Source: Bacillota bacterium (GTDB lineage: Bacteria > Bacillota_I > Bacilli_A > RFN20 > CAG-288). From it: a DNA stretch of 5,435 nt. Made by a program: the position numbers and the translations under genes. The DNA lies in NCBI GenBank assembly GCA_023398335.1, contig JAEWSJ010000026.1:1-5435 (forward strand). Direction: 5' to 3'. Shown piece after piece: positions 4,886-5,435 of this stretch (position 1 is its first letter; each line of letters starts with the position of its first letter). The notes under the pieces were generated by a model. That model searched no databases. It was not told the DNA's origin and was given only the letters and a program-made list of their open reading frames with translations.

Positions 4886-5003
4886 AGTGATAGATAGTGA
4901 GGGTAAAACTGCCGTTTTAGTGGTAGACATTTTTTACTATCACTCTTCCGTATATCCTATTAGTAAAGGGTTTCAAGTCAGTTAGTGAGGGTAAGTGATG
5001 GTA
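4886..5003. repeat. Cluster of iteron-like 10-nt repeats (AGTGA-GGTA type)
   Basis: Tandem pairs of related 10-mers occur at 4886-4905 (AGTGATAGAT, AGTGAGGGTA) and at 4984-5003 (AGTGAGGGTA, AGTGATGGTA). A fifth copy in the opposite orientation lies at 4935-4944 (AGTGATAGTA read on the minus strand). TAGTGAGGGTAA is exact at 4895-4906 and 4983-4994. Between them is a small inverted repeat TAAAAC-TGCC-GTTTTA (4904-4919), and just upstream TTAGTTAAA is repeated exactly (4845-4853 and 4877-4885). The layout resembles binding sites for a multimeric DNA-binding protein such as a replication initiator, recombinase accessory factor or repressor. No protein partner is visible in the window. Confidence 0.5.
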
Positions 5004-5183
5004 AACCACACTTTTTTTTCTCTAGGAGGAGAGTCGTATAAAGGAGTAAGGGGAACATGTATGGTTTTCAAAACATGTGAGTATAACGTAATAACAGACA
5101 AGGACGGCTGACTTATTTTTCTGCGTGAACATTACTCCCCTCCATGCTGTTTAAGTACCTGAATACAAAATCAGCAAGATAGA

Positions 5184-5435
5184 ATGAGAGTGTACGTAAG
5201 CAGAAAAGTACTGGTGGCAATGGCCGGACTAGTTTGGATAGCCGCCGGAGCCAACATACTGAAAATAGGCATTTATACATGGATGAACGATGCGCTGCAA
5301 TGGCAACTGAAGCTGGCCGGAGCGGTGGTTATTTTCTGCCTGTTTTTTTTCCTTATATTTAAAAGGCTGCACGGTAAGCACACCCGGCGAATTGCTGAAA
5401 TGGGCGACAAAAATCATCCGCTGGCTTTTTTTGAT
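5184..5435 (+). CDS. Small membrane protein of unknown function (3' end outside window)
   Basis: From ATG 5184 the frame stays open for 84 codons to the window edge; an in-frame stop at 5160-5162 fixes the start. The protein begins MRVYVSRKVLVAMAGLVWIA. Two hydrophobic segments, about residues 8-30 and 42-60, look like transmembrane helices, separated by a short Trp-rich loop (YTWMNDALQWQLK). The second helix is followed by a basic cytoplasmic-looking stretch (KRLHGKHTRRI, 60-70). I recall similar multi-helix hypothetical membrane proteins in Bacteroides, but can name no function. Codons are visibly GC-richer (CTG, GCC, GGC) than in the defence cassette, consistent with ordinary chromosomal background on the right side. 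The minus-strand ORF at 5229-5417 is its shadow. Confidence 0.7.
   Translation, partial: MRVYVSRKVLVAMAGLVWIAAGANILKIGIYTWMNDALQWQLKLAGAVVIFCLFFFLIFKRLHGKHTRRIAEMGDKNHPLAFFD

Larger units (their letters stand above)
4289..5183. other. Roughly 0.9 kb stretch without a convincing gene, rich in repeats and hairpins
   Basis: Stops are frequent in all frames. The one longer frame (4260-4520, plus) translates to a Lys/Asn/Thr/Ile-rich, low-complexity product typical of AT-rich spacer. The stretch holds 21-nt tandem repeats (4332-4394), a perfect hairpin (4375-4395), a long imperfect hairpin (4601-4639), a smaller one (about 4700-4722, TTTCAAT against ATTGA-GAAA), a terminator-like stem (4773-4793), and a cluster of 10-nt direct repeats (4886-5003). 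AACATGT occurs twice (5054-5060 and 5072-5078). No Bacteroidetes -33/-7 pair is evident ahead of the gene at 5184. The amount of structure suggests a regulatory or RNA-coding region, or the decayed end of a mobile element. Confidence 0.5.

Noticed and set aside
5010..5183. tRNA gene or promoter ahead of the membrane-protein gene
   Set aside because: No cloverleaf or T-loop consensus could be built, and no TTG...TAnnTTTG pair with correct spacing is present.
5229..5417. Minus-strand ORF of 62 codons
   Set aside because: It is antisense to the open membrane-protein frame that starts at 5184 and runs off the window.

Overview
The window looks like a Bacteroides/Phocaeicola-type (Bacteroidota) chromosome. 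It is AT-rich, start codons lack convincing Shine-Dalgarno sequences, and the best promoters match the Bacteroidetes pattern TTG - 19 to 20 nt - TAnnTTTG (three TATCTTTG boxes are visible). There is no integrase, transposase, tRNA, rRNA or CRISPR array in view.

Layout. Positions 1-83 hold the last 26 codons of a gene that resembles the C-terminus of a HAD-family hydrolase. Positions 84-427 contain no intact gene, but hold one copy (119-160) of an imperfect repeat and a frameshifted coding remnant on the minus strand (251-396). Positions 428-2586 (minus strand) are the core: a tight three-gene operon with overlapping ends. Read in the direction of transcription it encodes a tandem ubiquitin-like protein of the multiubiquitin family, an E1-like ThiF-fold adenylyltransferase with an extra N-terminal domain, and a small Cys/His-rich DUF6527-type protein. 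This is the gene set of the bacterial ubiquitination-like (Bub-type) pathways found in defence islands. A shared divergent promoter region (2587-2788) separates it from a plus-strand pair, an XRE-family repressor-like protein (2789-3124) and an ImmA/IrrE-type HExxH metallopeptidase (3126-3998). Exact 10-nt repeats in that region are good operator candidates.

Positions 3999-5183 are almost gene-free. They contain a small truncated-looking ORF (4148-4288) carrying the second copy (4204-4245) of the flanking repeat, 21-nt tandem repeats, hairpins, a plausible intrinsic terminator and a cluster of 10-nt iteron-like repeats. From 5184 to the window end runs the start of a GC-richer gene for a small membrane protein, probably ordinary chromosomal background.

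How it may work together (inference). The E1-like enzyme would adenylate the C-terminus of the multi-Ubl protein and pass it on for conjugation, and the DUF6527 protein would process or remove the modifier. The XRE/ImmA pair would hold the operon off until a signal leads ImmA to inactivate the repressor. No separate E2 gene is present, which makes the extra N-terminal domain of the E1-like protein the most interesting piece. Related fragments in the same orientation on both sides suggest that the roughly 4 kb between them was inserted as a unit.
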